In this document: positions 49,949 through 62,482 of the stretch, piece after piece
Numbering within the stretch: the stretch's first letter is position 1
Layout: the number at the start of each line of letters is the position of its first letter
Origin: Dryas octopetala
Lineage: Eukaryota; Streptophyta; Magnoliopsida; Rosales; Rosaceae
Assembly (NCBI GenBank): GCA_963921425.1
Contig: OY992839.1
Location: 18,646,910-18,710,909 of the forward strand
DNA length: 64,000 nt
Direction: 5' to 3'
Translations under genes and position numbers: made by a program
Notes under the pieces: model-generated
The model's database searches: none
What the model saw: the letters and a program-made list of their open reading frames with translations, nothing else
Told to the model about the DNA's origin: nothing

Positions 49949-50916
49949 GGGCAATGCTAGAGTGGCCTAATCTTGTGCCAAATTTTTGTGCCCTAATGAC
50001 ATGAAATTTCATGTCATTTTAAATATTTAATTTAATTAAATACATGTCCTAATTTATTTACCACATCATTTTTTTACAAAGACCATTTTAACCTTTTATA
50101 TAATTTTTATGACATTTAAATTTTAATAAATAAAAGAATTAACTCTCCCCTCCCAGTCAAAATCCACCATATCTCTTTCTTTGCAACATATATGTCTTCA
50201 CCTAGCTGCCCAGCCCCACCATTAACATTTTTCTACCCTTCATCCCACCATCACCGCTCCCCCTCATCAAACAATGTCCTTCACTCTTGCAAAAGGAGTA
50301 ATTGTGCAAATCTTTCCAATTTTGCACCAATAAGAAAGGCACCAATTTTGCTCATTGATGCATGAGTATGCCATAAATGAAGTGGTGCGATAAAGTATCA
50401 ATGAAAACTACCTCTATGAAAATAATTGCCATACACCCATTGTATCCAAATGTTTGATGTTGATTAATTTAGTTTTTTTAATGAGAAAATTTGGTTAGAG
50501 AAAACGAAGAAAGAAAATAAATAATGACAATTCCCCCACCCCACCGTTTCTTCCTCCCTGCCTCCACCCTTCTTCTTTTCCTTCTTATTCTTCAAGTGCA
50601 GTGGTAGGTAAGATATAATGATATAATAAAAAAGTTTGTGATAAAAATATAAAGTAAACAAATTAAAAATTGAAGAAATTGAAAGATGAATAAAGAGGAG
50701 GGATTGGAAGGGTTGGGGAGAAGAAATTAAAAAAGAAATCAATGAATTAGAGCCATTGGATTTTGGAGGAGTAATTTCGTAATTTACGAAAAAATGATGT
50801 GGCAACTAAATAATTAAGTTAATGTGACAAATAATTCATGATGTGTATAAATTAAATTTGCCACATCATATTAGGGCACATAATAGCACATAGAATAGGG
50901 CACAAAATCATTTCCC
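49949..50916. mobile_element. PIF/Harbinger-like non-autonomous element
   Basis: 968 bp. Left end GGGCAATGCTAGAGTGGCC and the complement of the right end (GGGAAATGATTTTGTGCCC) are imperfect terminal repeats. Inverted matches continue inward, for example ACCACATCATTTTTTTAC near 50082 pairs with AAAAAATGATGTGGC near 50789. TTA flanks both sides (49946-49948 and 50917-50919), the 3-bp duplication typical of PIF/Harbinger. The minus-strand ORF at 50464-50805 gives no recognisable protein. Confidence 0.65.
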
Positions 50917-50919
50917 TTA

Positions 50920-52799
50920 AAATTAAAATTAAAATATTCAATTCAAATTCAATTGACAATCGTAGAAATCTCAAAGAAAATGAATAGATTAATCAAAGCA
51001 AACACACCCACACACAAAGATCAAATAAATCCAAGAGAGAGAGGTATAGAAGAGAGAGAAAATGGAGCAGCTTGGTGGCTCGCTTTCTATTAGCTTCTCA
51101 TAATAAAACCCTAATACAAACATCAGCTGTCTTAATAGGCTTTAGAAAACAAACGACACACTTTGGAAAAGTCTAGAAAATAGAAACTCAAAAGAGAGCA
51201 AAATGGCTCGAGCCAACTTTTACAGCGAGCAGTAAGCTTGAGCTGATTTTAACAGAGGCAATGCAAATAGGCTCGAGCTGCATGTTTTGGACAGAGAGCA
51301 CAAAATAACAAAAGAGGTTGGTTTAAATCTCAACAACGATGATGAAAAATTTCATAACATTATACATCATAACATAAGACTTATCATTTTCAAAATGCTT
51401 GTATTAGGATATAGATTAATATTGTTGGAGAGATATGTAAAGTTCTTATTTGATCCAAGAGGAATACTCGATCTATCAATAAATTTGATTTTGTTATGGT
51501 TGCTATTGGTCGAGAATCCAAATTAAAATTTATTATCTTTTTCACCTAAAAGAGTTATTAAGAATTTTAAAGGCTTATAAATTTGGAGTAAATAAAAAAT
51601 GTCCTCATCCTACTATCATAAGTTACAAGAGGCCATGATTTGGGAAAATACTTATACATCAATTATTTTTTCTCAACTCTTTTTTTTAAGGGAAACCTAT
51701 GAAATTGAATTAGTAAGACGTGTCATTGTACACAGCTTTGGATAGCCACATCGGCACATCCTCAAACAAAAAATTAACACCAATATTAGATCGACAATGC
51801 AAACTTGGCAATCAAATGAACGAATCTATTGCTTTCTCTACCTCGAAATTAATAGTGCGCTTTATCAAACACGACCAAGAGCTGTTTAAAGTTCTCTACC
51901 AAGAGTTGCTTTCTCAACTTACGTGGAATCAAGTTCAATATATATTTTTTAGAGTCCAATGTATGAATCCAAAGTAATTCTCGACAGGGTTCATATTTTT
52001 CTTTCTCAATTTTTTATTATTTTTTGTAGAGTATGATGTTTGAATGCAATGTATGCTAATAAAAATATTTGAGAGAAAAAGTTGGGGCAAGTAGTAGCTC
52101 AAATGTTCATGAACATATAGAGGTATATATGCTCATGAATGAGTATAGAAAATATTTTAAAATAATAATTACATGCTTAAATGTTTCATACAATAGCAAT
52201 TAACTATTAGTTTGATGATATTTATCTTCACTTTATTAGAAGAGATCACAAGTTCCAATTAATTTGTTGTATTTTTTGGCTCGCATGTTTTTTGGGTCTA
52301 TATATGGGAGTTTTCGTGGAGCGGCGGGACAAAATTAGGAGGTAAACCAGGCATAGGAAGGTCACAAAAGATCTCAACAATATGAGAGGATCGATCTCAG
52401 AGTGCAAAGTTGCATTGGAAGTGAAGTTTGTCTTTGGCTAATTGGTTGACCCTTACAGGCGATTGATTACTTCGCGTTATTCTGCCAGATCAATCGTGTG
52501 AGGTAGAGATTGATCATGTGAAGAAACTTTGTCCGGTCGATCGACGATTGCCGATTGCTGAATTTGATCATGACACTAGATTTTTGTGATATGTAAGTCA
52601 ATTTTAGCGTGCTTTCACATATTTTAGTGTTTATTGGAGTATTTCAACTCGAATTATAACCTAATGCTTGTAAACTATAAATATGCCCTTAATTAGTCTT
52701 GAAAAAAAATTTAAGATTGACAAAAAAAGTGTTAGTCAAAAGTGAAAGAAATGGCCAGATGCATTTTGATTAAAAAAAACAAAAAAGAGTGTTAGTCAA

Positions 52800-52849
<50 letters not shown>

Positions 52850-53101
52850 AGACTATACTTTCAAAGTTAGTAAAATCTCTGAGGATAATCTTTGAAGACG
52901 AGGACGTCGTAGGCACTCCCAACCTTGTCAAATTTGATGTTTTTTGTTTTGCTTTTACTTTCCATTCTTTATTCTTTTGTTTGTGATGATCATCATAGTC
53001 CATTGATAATAAAATCTTGAAGGAAAATTAAACCACACATGGTCATTTAGCAGTACACAATTCTCCTCTCTAAATAATAAAAGAAAAAAGGCTCAAGTTT
53101 A
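50920..53101. other. Intergenic DNA with a non-repetitive patch
   Basis: Around 52310-52570 the sequence is less AT-rich (CGATCGATCTCAG, GGTCGATCGACGATTGCC) but encodes no long frame. ORFs at 51287-51526 and 51720-51977 are unrecognised. I see no clear gene. Confidence 0.45.
52805..52846. repeat. (GA)n microsatellite
   Basis: A pure GA run of about 42 bp. The Ser-Leu-rich minus-strand ORF at 52770-53003 is a product of this run. Confidence 0.95.
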
Positions 53102-53597
53102 ATAAACACTTAATTATGGGGTTAATTTCATCCAGATCCACAAATTAAAAAATCTTAAAAAACATCACAAATTAACATCTAAATTAGAAAATTGACTTTT
53201 GTTTGGTGAATTGTTAGTGTTGTGGTTAAATGCTAGTGTGGCCAACCATGACGCGGCCGCGACACGTTTAATTGTTAGTGGGTTGGATCATCTTCTAGGA
53301 ATAGTATTGATAGTATTTTTAAGGTGGAAGTACTAGTGATTGAGTTTGAAGATGATGAAGGGAACATGTGCTCAGATGCAGATTATCGAAGTGTACATGG
53401 CTCTGATGATAAGGATAATAGAGATAATGTCATTAAATCGGTCGGGTCATGGTTGGCCACATTGACATTTTACCCAACACTAATAGTTCACCAAATGAAA
53501 GTGAATTTTTTCAATTTAGATATTAATTTGTAAATGTTTTTGAAAGATTTTTTAATTCATGTACCTGGATGAAATTCACCCCATAATTGAGTGTTTA
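53102..53597. mobile_element. Foldback element with a possible captured coding fragment
   Basis: Arms of about 150 bp. AAACACTTAATTATGGGG and TTTCATCCAG on the left return inverted as CTGGATGAAATTCACCCC and ATAATTGAGTGTTT on the right. The inner arm ends are GTGGCCAACCATGAC and GTCATGGTTGGCCAC. The centre (53262-53445) is different in composition and reads VEVLVIEFEDDEGNMCSDAD in one plus-strand frame, an acidic stretch. Mutator-like elements can carry host or transposase fragments; which it is cannot be told here. Confidence 0.65.
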
Positions 53598-56159
53598 AAA
53601 AAAAACAAAAAAAATTGAGCCAAGAAAAAAAACACAAAAAAACTTCAAGCAAGTGAAGAAATCGTGGATTTTATCGAAGAGGGAGAAGAGTACAGTGAGT
53701 ATACATTAGAGGGCTAATGGATGGACCAGGGCCACGGGTGGATTTGGATACATGTACTGGAATGTATGAAAGTGATTTGAATCAAGTGGCCAAAAAAAAA
53801 AAAAGGTGGAGTTGATCAAATCTGCTTTCTTGCTTTTTGGAATGAGTTGATGAAATCTCTGTGTTTTTCTTTCCTCTTTTCTCTAAAACATGAGAGTTAG
53901 TCCTCTTTCAGCTTCATTTTTTACTAACCGGATTTTCAATTATGAATCTTGAATTTTTTATCCTTAGGAGTAGTTTATTAAAAAAAAAAAATGGTAACCA
54001 CTTATTTTTGTTAGCTGTAGAACTTTTTTTTTTGTACAACTTGGTACCATTGACTGATTCACCTCCTTTTCCCTATCTCCAATCCCACGACTTAGCAGAG
54101 CATTAAATACCCTACCGTATAAGAAGAAAGACCAAAGACGACTTGGCAATTTGGCATTATTCTAAACACAGGCCATGCATATATCTATCCATCCAACATC
54201 AAGTTCCATGTAACCACTTAAATGCTGTGGGCATTGGGCAAGTTGTGGGACAAGTTACACATTGCCACAATAATTCTTTTTAGTGACCATTTTTATCTTT
54301 ATCTTTTTCTTTGTCCTTTTCACCACTCTATATTTAGCTAACATACATATTGCTACCAATAAAAAAATACTAATACATTGCTTTGACATTTGTCTGCTAT
54401 ATAGACTTAATACTATCCTTATTGCAACAAGCCACCTTTTTCTCTCATTCCCTTAATTATATCCCAATTTGAAAAGGAAATGGGAACTGAAAAGGGATAA
54501 TAGCACCAAATTAAACCCACCAGGACACATGGTACCAAACCAAGCCTATTTCCTCTCATTTAGGGTGTAAGATCAATGTTAAGGAGATGAGATGATCTAT
54601 GAACCAGATTCAATTTTTTGCCAAATTGATAATAATTGACAACCCATTCATCACCCGGCCACAATCCATGGAAAATGTCCCATACACAACCGTTGTATAC
54701 AACCCTTCTCTCACATTCAACCCCTAATATACGAGTTGTGTCATCATTCTATTAAAAAAAAGTATGCAATGGATGTATACACGAATTTCTCCAAAAGGGA
54801 TACAGCCAAAAAAAAAAAAAAAAAGCTAATGCCAAGGGGATGGGAGGGTCTACAAGGATAGGATTATGGGTCAGAAGACTCAGAACCTTTATTGAAGTGG
54901 TTATGTTTTTTAAATAATAGAGAGAGATTAAGCCCATGTGAGCAGTAAAGTGGCACAGACTAGTTAGCCCATTGACCACTATTTAGAATTGGGAGGATAT
55001 AAACATAAGATCAACCCCTACTACAAAGGAATAACTATCAACATACTGTTGGCACCACTAATACTAGTATCAAAAAGGGAAGACAAGATTAAATTTCTCA
55101 CACACAAATTGATCATGCATTGTCTTTTCTCTTCCACAAAGACCTTGATCTATGAGCTCTTCTCCAGACAATTAAGTTACAGTAAAAGGCAAAAGTTCAT
55201 GGTCTCTGTAACATTCAGCAGAATAAATACAAGTTCTTAGACATAATTTCTTCTTCAAGGTCACACAAAACATATACCAACACACAAATCCTTATGAAAA
55301 TCTGGGGGTTTTCACAGTGGTGGTGCTCACAAGCCAGATACAATCAAGACACATTGTAACTCCTCAGCAAGACCCAGCCACTTCGATCTTGGACAGAGAT
55401 TCGGAAGTGCATGCATCCCAACTTCTTAAAACCAACTTTTGGCCCATTGGGCTTTCAGCATCCAAACTGCTTCTCACAACTCTTTGTGGAAGCAGTTCCC
55501 TGTTGCACACTTGCATAGCTCAAGTCACCTAATTTCCTGTATCAGATTTCTCTCCCCCCCCCCCCCAATTTTATGTGGGCTCCACTCTTAATATGTATCT
55601 CCACCAAAAAAAAAGACAGAATCCTCTTTCAGAATATGCAAAACCATGATTGTTCAATCATGCGTCTCTGCACTGTAGTTGCAGTTAGTCATCCATGGTA
55701 TATAAAGGAAAAACATATTCAGCATCATATCTGAAACTTTAAATGCATTCACTCGAATATCCAAACGAAATGTGAAATGCAATAACTCAAACATCCAAGC
55801 TTTAGGACTCAAATGCCAGTGTCATAAAACGAAAAAGAAAGAAAAAAACGTACATTCAAAATTCTTGATCTCCAATAATAATACAGTGCTTCAAGAAATT
55901 GGGTAGACATGGACATGCAAAATCAGAAATCTGTGTTTAATTGCATTACTATGAAATTTTTCTTCATTTCACTGCCTAGTTACAACAATGAGCATCTCAA
56001 GTACTTACAATTAGTGTGTGCCCAATCCTGAGCAATTGAAATTGCATATTTTGGGTAGAATTTGGTGACCACTCCATAAAGGAGCATATATGAAACGTAT
56101 AAAAGCTAATGTAATCTTTGTTACTTCAATAAAGATGTCTCTCACTAACTAAAGCCTAT
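53598..56159. other. Intergenic DNA downstream of the RRM gene copy
   Basis: No supported gene. At 55317-55530 base composition is even and both strands are briefly open (MVVLTSQIQSRHIVTPQQDP on plus), without a recognisable domain. A C-run lies at 55554-55566. Confidence 0.45.
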
Positions 56160-57959
56160 TCACCTCTTACTAGACCTTGGGCCAGGGAACCGGGAAAACT
56201 GCAGCCGCAAGTAATTAGAATCAGGATTGTTGTTCATCCATTTTATAACCTGTGAATCCAACAATAACGTACGTCAGCAACTCCAAGAATTTCAGAAGCT
56301 AGCCACAAGCATGGGAAGATATGATGAGAAATGCATTTAGTTCTACAGGTTCTGGAGTGTAAGAGCTATATATCATAACTCATAATTGTAATCTTAAATC
56401 ACAAAAATCCATCTATAACATTTTTTGTGAAGAGCCTCAACTTTACACCTATTATGCCTGGAAAAATGATGCAGGAGCATCTGCTAGGGTTTCCAAGATT
56501 TAGTAGGTTTTTAGTAACTTTCTAATTTTTGTTTCCTAGTTGGATTTAGAGCCTAGTTTCTTGATTTCATTAGGTACTTAAGGTAATTTTACTTTAAGTT
56601 TTTCTAGTTAGCTAAGGTTTATTGTTTTCCTAGTGAGATGAGGAATATGTTTTCCCTATATAAGCTTAAGGCTTAGGTTGTAATAGACAGTTTTTGATCA
56701 ATATATTTTCTGAGAATTCAGATTCTAGAGTTTCTCTTGGGTTCCTAAACCCTAGAACTCATCTATCTATGTTCCAACTTTGATTCTATAGCTTTATTCT
56801 CTCTCTTTTCTACTGTTATTGCTGGATTTCCCAATCTATTGTGGTTTTTTCCCTAATATAGATAGCAGCAAGACAGCAGCCTGTGCTCCTGTCCTGCATC
56901 AAAAAGTTTTAGAATAAATTTATTATGTACATGATTGAATAAGGTACTTATACCAATTAGCACATATAAAGTCATAAAGAAAAAAGGAAAAAAAGAAACA
57001 TGAGGATTAAATTTCTTTGACACGGATAACCACCAAGGTTGAAGACAAGCAAAAACAATCACCTTGCAAAGCACTCATAGCAGTTGCTGCACAGGCTGGG
57101 TTTACAAAATCCACAAAACAAAGGATAAGAGGATCCCCACCACGCTGCATTACGAATAAATCAGACAATGAGAGAGGTCAAAGCAGGTAATACAATGAGA
57201 AAGCCAAGTCCAAACAAATATAACAAGCGTTTAGAATGATCCCCCGTCCACATACAAGTTTGGACTCTTTTCTTACGAGCCTCACTTCTTTATATCCCAC
57301 AAAAGGACGAAAGATATCTTAAAGAGATGTAAGATGAACAAGTCAGGGAAGAACATTAAAAAGTTAGATGACTTAAACAATAAGATGGGAATAGGTAGCA
57401 TGGAAACCTAAAAAAGGATACGAGCTACTTCCCTCATTTTGCTGTCAGGAGGAAGTCCTTCAACATATAAAGTGTTGGAAGCATCTGGAGGTGAAGGAGC
57501 TGTTTCACGTCCAGGTCCAGGCCTAGCCATTGTATCCACTGGGTGATGATTAGCAAGACTAATATTTCGACCATTTGTTAGTGGATCAGAAGCAATGGCT
57601 CCAGGACGACCCATCGATCACAGAATGCATGATCAGCCATTCCACCACCAACAGCCCTCCCCAATCCAACTCTACCAAAAGTACTGGCTTCTCCAGGAGT
57701 ATATGAAGACATTTGCTTCAATGGAAAATAGGATAAATGTTTTAGTAAAAAAAAAAAAAAAAACAGAGAGATGTGTCACAAAGGATAATAAGCATAATTC
57801 AAATGCTTAAGAAAGTCACTACACTCTGAAGATAGTGGTCATATGCTGATCCAATTGATTTTGTGTCCTTTACAGTCCTAGGATCACCAAGATCATCTTC
57901 TCGTGCTAAATAGCCATGCATCTCATGACCTGAAGACAGGTGAGAAGCTGGGAGGTCGG
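56160..57959 (-). pseudogene. Nuclear-speckle-type RRM RNA-binding protein, frameshifted copy
   Basis: Exons on the minus strand, from GT/AG sites and phase: 57823-57959, 57422-57715, 57256-57317, 57063-57144 and 56160-56249. They encode SSGHEMHGYLAREDDLGDP and KSIGSAYDHYLQS, a Gly/Pro-rich linker, then one RRM: TLYVEGLPPDSKMREVAHIF, GYKEVRLVRKES, and GGDPLILCFVDFVNPACAAT. This matches plant NSR-type proteins, which bind pre-mRNA and affect alternative splicing. Two lesions break it. In exon 57422-57715 the frame must shift at about 57610-57614 to continue into MGRPGAIASDP. In the last exon one extra base gives Q-Q-S then TGA (56221-56223) where the shifted frame would read PDSNYLRLQFSRFPGPRSSK to TGA at 56160-56162. 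The N-terminal exon is not visible. A protein starting at 57614 could still contain most of the RRM. Confidence 0.75.
56467..56901. mobile_element. Solo LTR or TRIM-like element in an intron of the RRM gene copy
   Basis: 435 bp with inverted ends TGATGCAGGA...TCCTGCATCA and TG...CA termini. A CTATATAAGC TATA-like box (about 56660) is followed by GTAATAGACAGTTTTTGATC, as in a plant LTR. The flanks are A-rich (AAAAA and AAAAG), so the 5-bp duplication is not firm. No internal coding region is associated, so it is solo. Confidence 0.65.
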
Positions 57960-58904
57960 CTTGACAAAGTTGAAAATACACAGAAAATTAGTCCTTAATT
58001 TAGTGGCAAGATTTACAACTAATCATGAACAAGGAAAGAAGCATCTAAAATAGAAGATGGAAGAGATATAAATCAAGAACATATATTTTATAGATAGTTT
58101 TCATCTTGTAATACATCAATTCGTATTATATTAATATCACTATAACTGCATATATCATAAAATATCTACGTACCATCTCATCATCATCATTAATTGAAGG
58201 ATAGAAACACTTGAAAGAAAACATGATCTACTTGATGCCATTACAATCGTGGAGTAAAAAAAAAAAAACCATTCTTAAGTGCCTTCTAACTTAAATAGGA
58301 ACTTCAAGCGAATCGTGTACTTTATATTATCAAATAGCTCTGAATAGAATAAGTTACAAAAAGTATCAGCACAATGAACCAGTTTTTTCTTCTTGGTGAG
58401 TTGCAGATCTTTTGTGTGTTTTAATTTTTTTTTTGTTTTTTTTTTTTAAAATTTAATTATTGGGGTTTTGAATTTTTTTATAATAATTTCATTTTTTATT
58501 ATTATTTTGGTCTACGTGGCATTTTTTTAAAAGCCACGTCAATGTGCCACGTAGGCGATTAACGGCCTGGCAGACTAAAAAGTTGACGGAGATACCTAAG
58601 TGTCAAAAAATGGTAATTGAGGTACATCTATATATGCAACTTTTTTTAATTAGGGTACCTAAATAAAAAATGGTGTAAACTTGAGGTGTGCGCCGGCCTT
58701 GTGTTGTGCGCTTGAGAATGTATATATATATTGAGATGTGGTTGTAATATTCAACGCGGCGAGTAGAATAGTCAGTACTCGATCAGTATATCGTCCATAT
58801 AATATAATGCTCTTGCCTCTCATTCAAAAGATGCGATTAGGATATACTTTTTGGCCCCTCATTAGAACATAATCTATATGCAGCTTTGAGTATATATATG
58901 CAAT
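57960..58904. other. Upstream of the RRM gene copy; includes a single terminal-repeat arm
   Basis: I cannot find the N-terminal exon of the RRM gene. At about 58490-58700 a sequence of the type CTACGTGGCATTTTT, GTGCCACGTAGGCG and GGGTACCTAAATAAAAAATG resembles one arm of a Mutator-like foldback element with no partner arm nearby. Confidence 0.45.
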
Positions 58905-59103
58905 TAGTGGCGGAGCCAGGTAAACATACCTGTGGGGGCACCAATGCACTATCGTTTATTTATTGAGGCATTTCCAATTCATTATTGCACACCTAATTTC
59001 AACTTGCTTCAAAACCTTTTAATCAAAACAGAAAATAGCTTTAATTTAAATAGAAGTTGTTGCCTTTGAATCAACAAGAAAGAAACTTATATAATATTAC
59101 AAC

Positions 59104-59957
59104 TAGGGGTGGGCACGGGACGAGGGGGGGGGATGGGACTGACCTCATCCCGTTCCCAATACCGGAATTTGTATTCGGGATGGGATCGGGATGGGATGAC
59201 CATGGTACCGATCAAAACCAAACAATGTGGTATGGGATGGGTTCGGGATGGGTTCGGGACGGGTTCGGGATCGTGGAAGGCCAGCAGTGGGGGAGCTTCT
59301 CCAAGCTATTCTCGTGACTGTGAGGTTATGGGAGGTCCTGCGCCGGCGAGGGAAGCTCGCCAGTGGTCTGGGTCGCCGGATTCAAGGCTGAGGGAAGCTC
59401 GCCGGAATCTGGCTGTTGCTGTGATGCACACGCAGATGGGTGGCTCAGTGGCTGGCTTCTGCGCAGCGCCTGGGAAGAGAGAGGGAGAATCACTAAGAGC
59501 CTAGGAGGGGAAGAGAGTTGAGAGAAGAGAGAATTTGAGAGAATATGGGAGGGGGGAAGACAGAACAAAGAAGAAAAAAAATTGAAAGTGCACAGGGAGG
59601 GGAGAAGTCGAGAAGAGAGTTGAGAGAAGAAAATGGGGAGGGGGGGGGGGGAGAAGATGACAGAACAAAGAGAAAAAAGAAAAAGAAATAATTGAAAGTG
59701 GGCCCAGCCTGTCAAATTTTATGGGGGAAAAAAATGGAATGGTATAAAATAAAAAAAAATAATAAAATTAATTATATACGGGATGGGACGGGACGGGATG
59801 GGATTGAAATGTTGGTACCGTTCCCATCCCATTGTATTCGGGATCGGTACGGGATCATCCCGAAAATTACGGGACTTAAACGGTACGGGACATAACCGAG
59901 ATGGGACGAGATGGAATTGATATGGTTTCGGTATCCCGGTATTAATGCCCACCCCTA
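59104..59957. mobile_element. GC-rich non-autonomous hAT element with exact 8-bp target duplication
   Basis: 854 bp. TAGGGGTGGGCA at the left is inverted at the right as TGCCCACCCCTA, and ATTACAAC flanks both sides exactly (59096-59103 and 59958-59965). Both subterminal regions are filled with GGGATGGGAT/CGGGACGGG-type repeats (59105-59280 and 59775-59945). The middle has a GC-rich segment, a G-run at 59642-59651 and an A/G-rich part. ORFs at 59057-59504 and 59326-59715 arise from this composition. It inserted between the 3' end of the hAT transposase remnant and that element's terminus. Confidence 0.92.
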
Positions 59958-60160
59958 ATTACAACATAGAAACATAAGAGACAAAAACATAGAGTTTTAT
60001 ATATATGTCCTTGTAAATCAATACACTTTTCTTTCCATTACCATATGTCAGGAGTCAAGAGCACAAAATTATCTAGCATCACTACTATATGTCAGCGGAC
60101 CCCAAAAATTTTAGTATCACAAAATATTATATTTCTGTTCATTACAATTATAGCTACCCC

Positions 60161-62482
60161 CTACAAGTTTTCATATTTTGGAACCATTGGCATAATAACT
60201 TCAGTATTAATACTAAGAAAAATGTCTTTCTCAATGTATGCAATCAAGCAATCGTTCATCCATTCATCTCCCATTCGATTGTGTAATCGATTCTTCACAA
60301 TATTCATGCTGAAAATACTCTCTCTACACTTGCAGTGGCAACAGGTAGAATTAATGCAAGTGTCAAAAGCAAGTAAACTAAAGGGTAAACTTGATCGATC
60401 TTTCTTTGTTTCAACCATTTTTTGTGCAAGATCAATAAGCCCTTTCAAACATGAAAATCCTGTATTAGAGCGCATGTCCATGATGTAGTTCTCAAGTTGA
60501 TCTTCAAGCATTACAAGCTCAACTATAGAAAAATCATTTGGATAGAATTTGGCAAGACATATCAACTTCTGATTGTCAAAATCAGCAAATGAGTCACTTG
60601 GATTTAGACATGCCAAATTAATAAGCAACTTAGTAGTCCTCTCAGTGAAACAATTATTTAACTCTTGGAGCTGCATATCTATTACATTGTAGAATAACTC
60701 AACAAGATAATGATGCAAGTTCGTGATAACTTAAGTTTTACGCCTTGGTTGCCCTTGAGTTAGAAACCTATCATCCATATTATAAATTTCAATATGATGT
60801 TTGCCACAAAAAGAAGAAACTTCACTGAGCAAAGAATCCCAACCATTCTCCCTCATCAGTTGAAGTCGTTCTTTGCATATTTGAACTAAGTTCATGGCAT
60901 TCAGTACTATATCTTGATCTTTCCTTTGTAATGCCTGTGACAAATTATTTGTGATACCTAAGATATTTTTCATAAGGTGCAAGTTGAAAACAAAATCAAA
61001 TGACTGGATGGAAGTCAATAGAAGCTTTGATTGAAATTTTTGCTCAAACGTTGATCCATCCTCTGTTATGGTCTCAAGGACATCTATCATAGATGAGAAC
61101 ATGTTGTGCAAGCTAATTGAAGTTGCCAAATGTGAGCCCCATCGAGTATCACAAGATCGTTTAATAGTAGTTTCCTAATTGAGGCCTTGTCCAGTTAAAA
61201 GCTCACCATTATTGATTGCTTTAAAAACTTTCACAGCATGTTTATCTCAAAGAATATCACGCCGTTTAGCAGATGCTCCTACCACATTGACCACAGTAGT
61301 CACAAAAGTAAAGAGACATGTGATGTCAGGGTCTTTCTTTGCCACAGCTACAAGAGATAATTGAAGTTGGTGAGCAAAGCAATGAACATAGAAGGCACAC
61401 TCATTCTCCTTCATAATAAGTGTTTTAAGACCATTGAATTTGCCTTTCATGTTACTAGCCCCATCATAACCTTGTCCCCGAAGCCTAGACATGCTTAATC
61501 TATGTATAGAAAAAAAGCCATCAATTGCAGCCTTGAGTGAAAGAGCAGTAGTATCTGTGACATGCTCAATAGCTACAAAATGTTCAATTACACAACCCTT
61601 ATCACATAACATAATACAATAGTCATTTGCTCATTTGAAGACGAGATCATCAATAAGAATGGAAAAAGGTGAGTCACCAATTTCTTTAATAATTTCAATT
61701 ACGATTTCAATTGAAATAGCACTTACAATATCCTTTTGAATATCCATAGATGTCAACTTCAAATTTTCAGGAGCATTTTTCATCGAGACAGCTCTTATAT
61801 CCTCATTATTATAACCTAGGCATTCCAAAAACACAAGAAAATTCCCTTGGTTGTTTAAGTTTTCAGATTCATCATGGCCACGAAATGAAAGCCCTTGTCG
61901 AAGAAGAACCTTAATACAAGTACGTGATGCAGCCAAACGAGTTCGATAGTGGTTTCGATCTTGATTTGATAGCTTTGATAAAACTATTTGAATGTGTTTC
62001 TTTTGGTTTAATAGATCCTCACAATTTTCATGGTTATGAGCACTATTGGGTCCTCCAACATGAACTTGTAATCTTGAAAACCCCTTACCAACAAAAGTGT
62101 CACCACCTGATTGGTCTCCATTCCTTGGTTTACAGAGATAACAACATAGACAAAATGCTTCATCTTTGGCTATACTATACTCTAGCCAAGTAGAATAGCT
62201 ACTAAACCAACTAGGAATAAACCTTCTTTCCTTTTGACCAAAATTATTTAAGGAAAATACATGGTTTCTAGGCTGACAAGGACCTTTATGAAGATATGCT
62301 CTCCTAACTTGGTCTCGCACATTTGGATGATAATTCCAAATTTGAGTACGAAGTCTTGGATCAGCAGGGAGATCTGCCACATTGATCTCAACACAAGTTT
62401 TTCTTGGGCTATTATCAATTTTCTTTGAAGGAGAAGCCTCCGACAACTCAGACTGGGTTTTTCTTTTAAAAAATATTTCCAT
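60161..62482 (-). pseudogene. hAT transposase, TTF-type zinc finger/DUF4371, multiply disrupted
   Basis: Four same-frame segments make up the gene: 61631-62482 (start at 62482), 61247-61612, 60731-61129 and 60161-60718. They are separated by stops at 61631-61633, 61247-61249, 61175-61177 and 60731-60733. Segment 1 has the zinc-finger region (STWLEYSIAKDEAFCLCCYL). Segment 2 has the transposase core (SRLRGQGYDGASNMKGKFNG, HCFAHQLQLSLV). Segment 4 ends with the C-terminal dimerisation region (SMNIVKNRLHNRMGDEWMND). Compensating frameshifts are visible: near 61605-61645 the +1 frame gives SSNEQMTIVLCYV, and near 60315-60370 the other frame reads LALILPVATASVERVFSA. It cannot encode an active protein. 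Confidence 0.9.

Noticed and set aside
57408-57420. AG|GTTTCC at the end of the RRM exon as a donor site
   Set aside because: It would include an in-frame TAG. The donor C|GTATCC at 57421 restores the family motif when joined to the acceptor before 57317.
59057-59715. ORFs of 86-131 residues around 59.1-59.7 kb
   Set aside because: They derive from GGGATGGGAT repeats and GC-rich filler of a non-autonomous hAT element.
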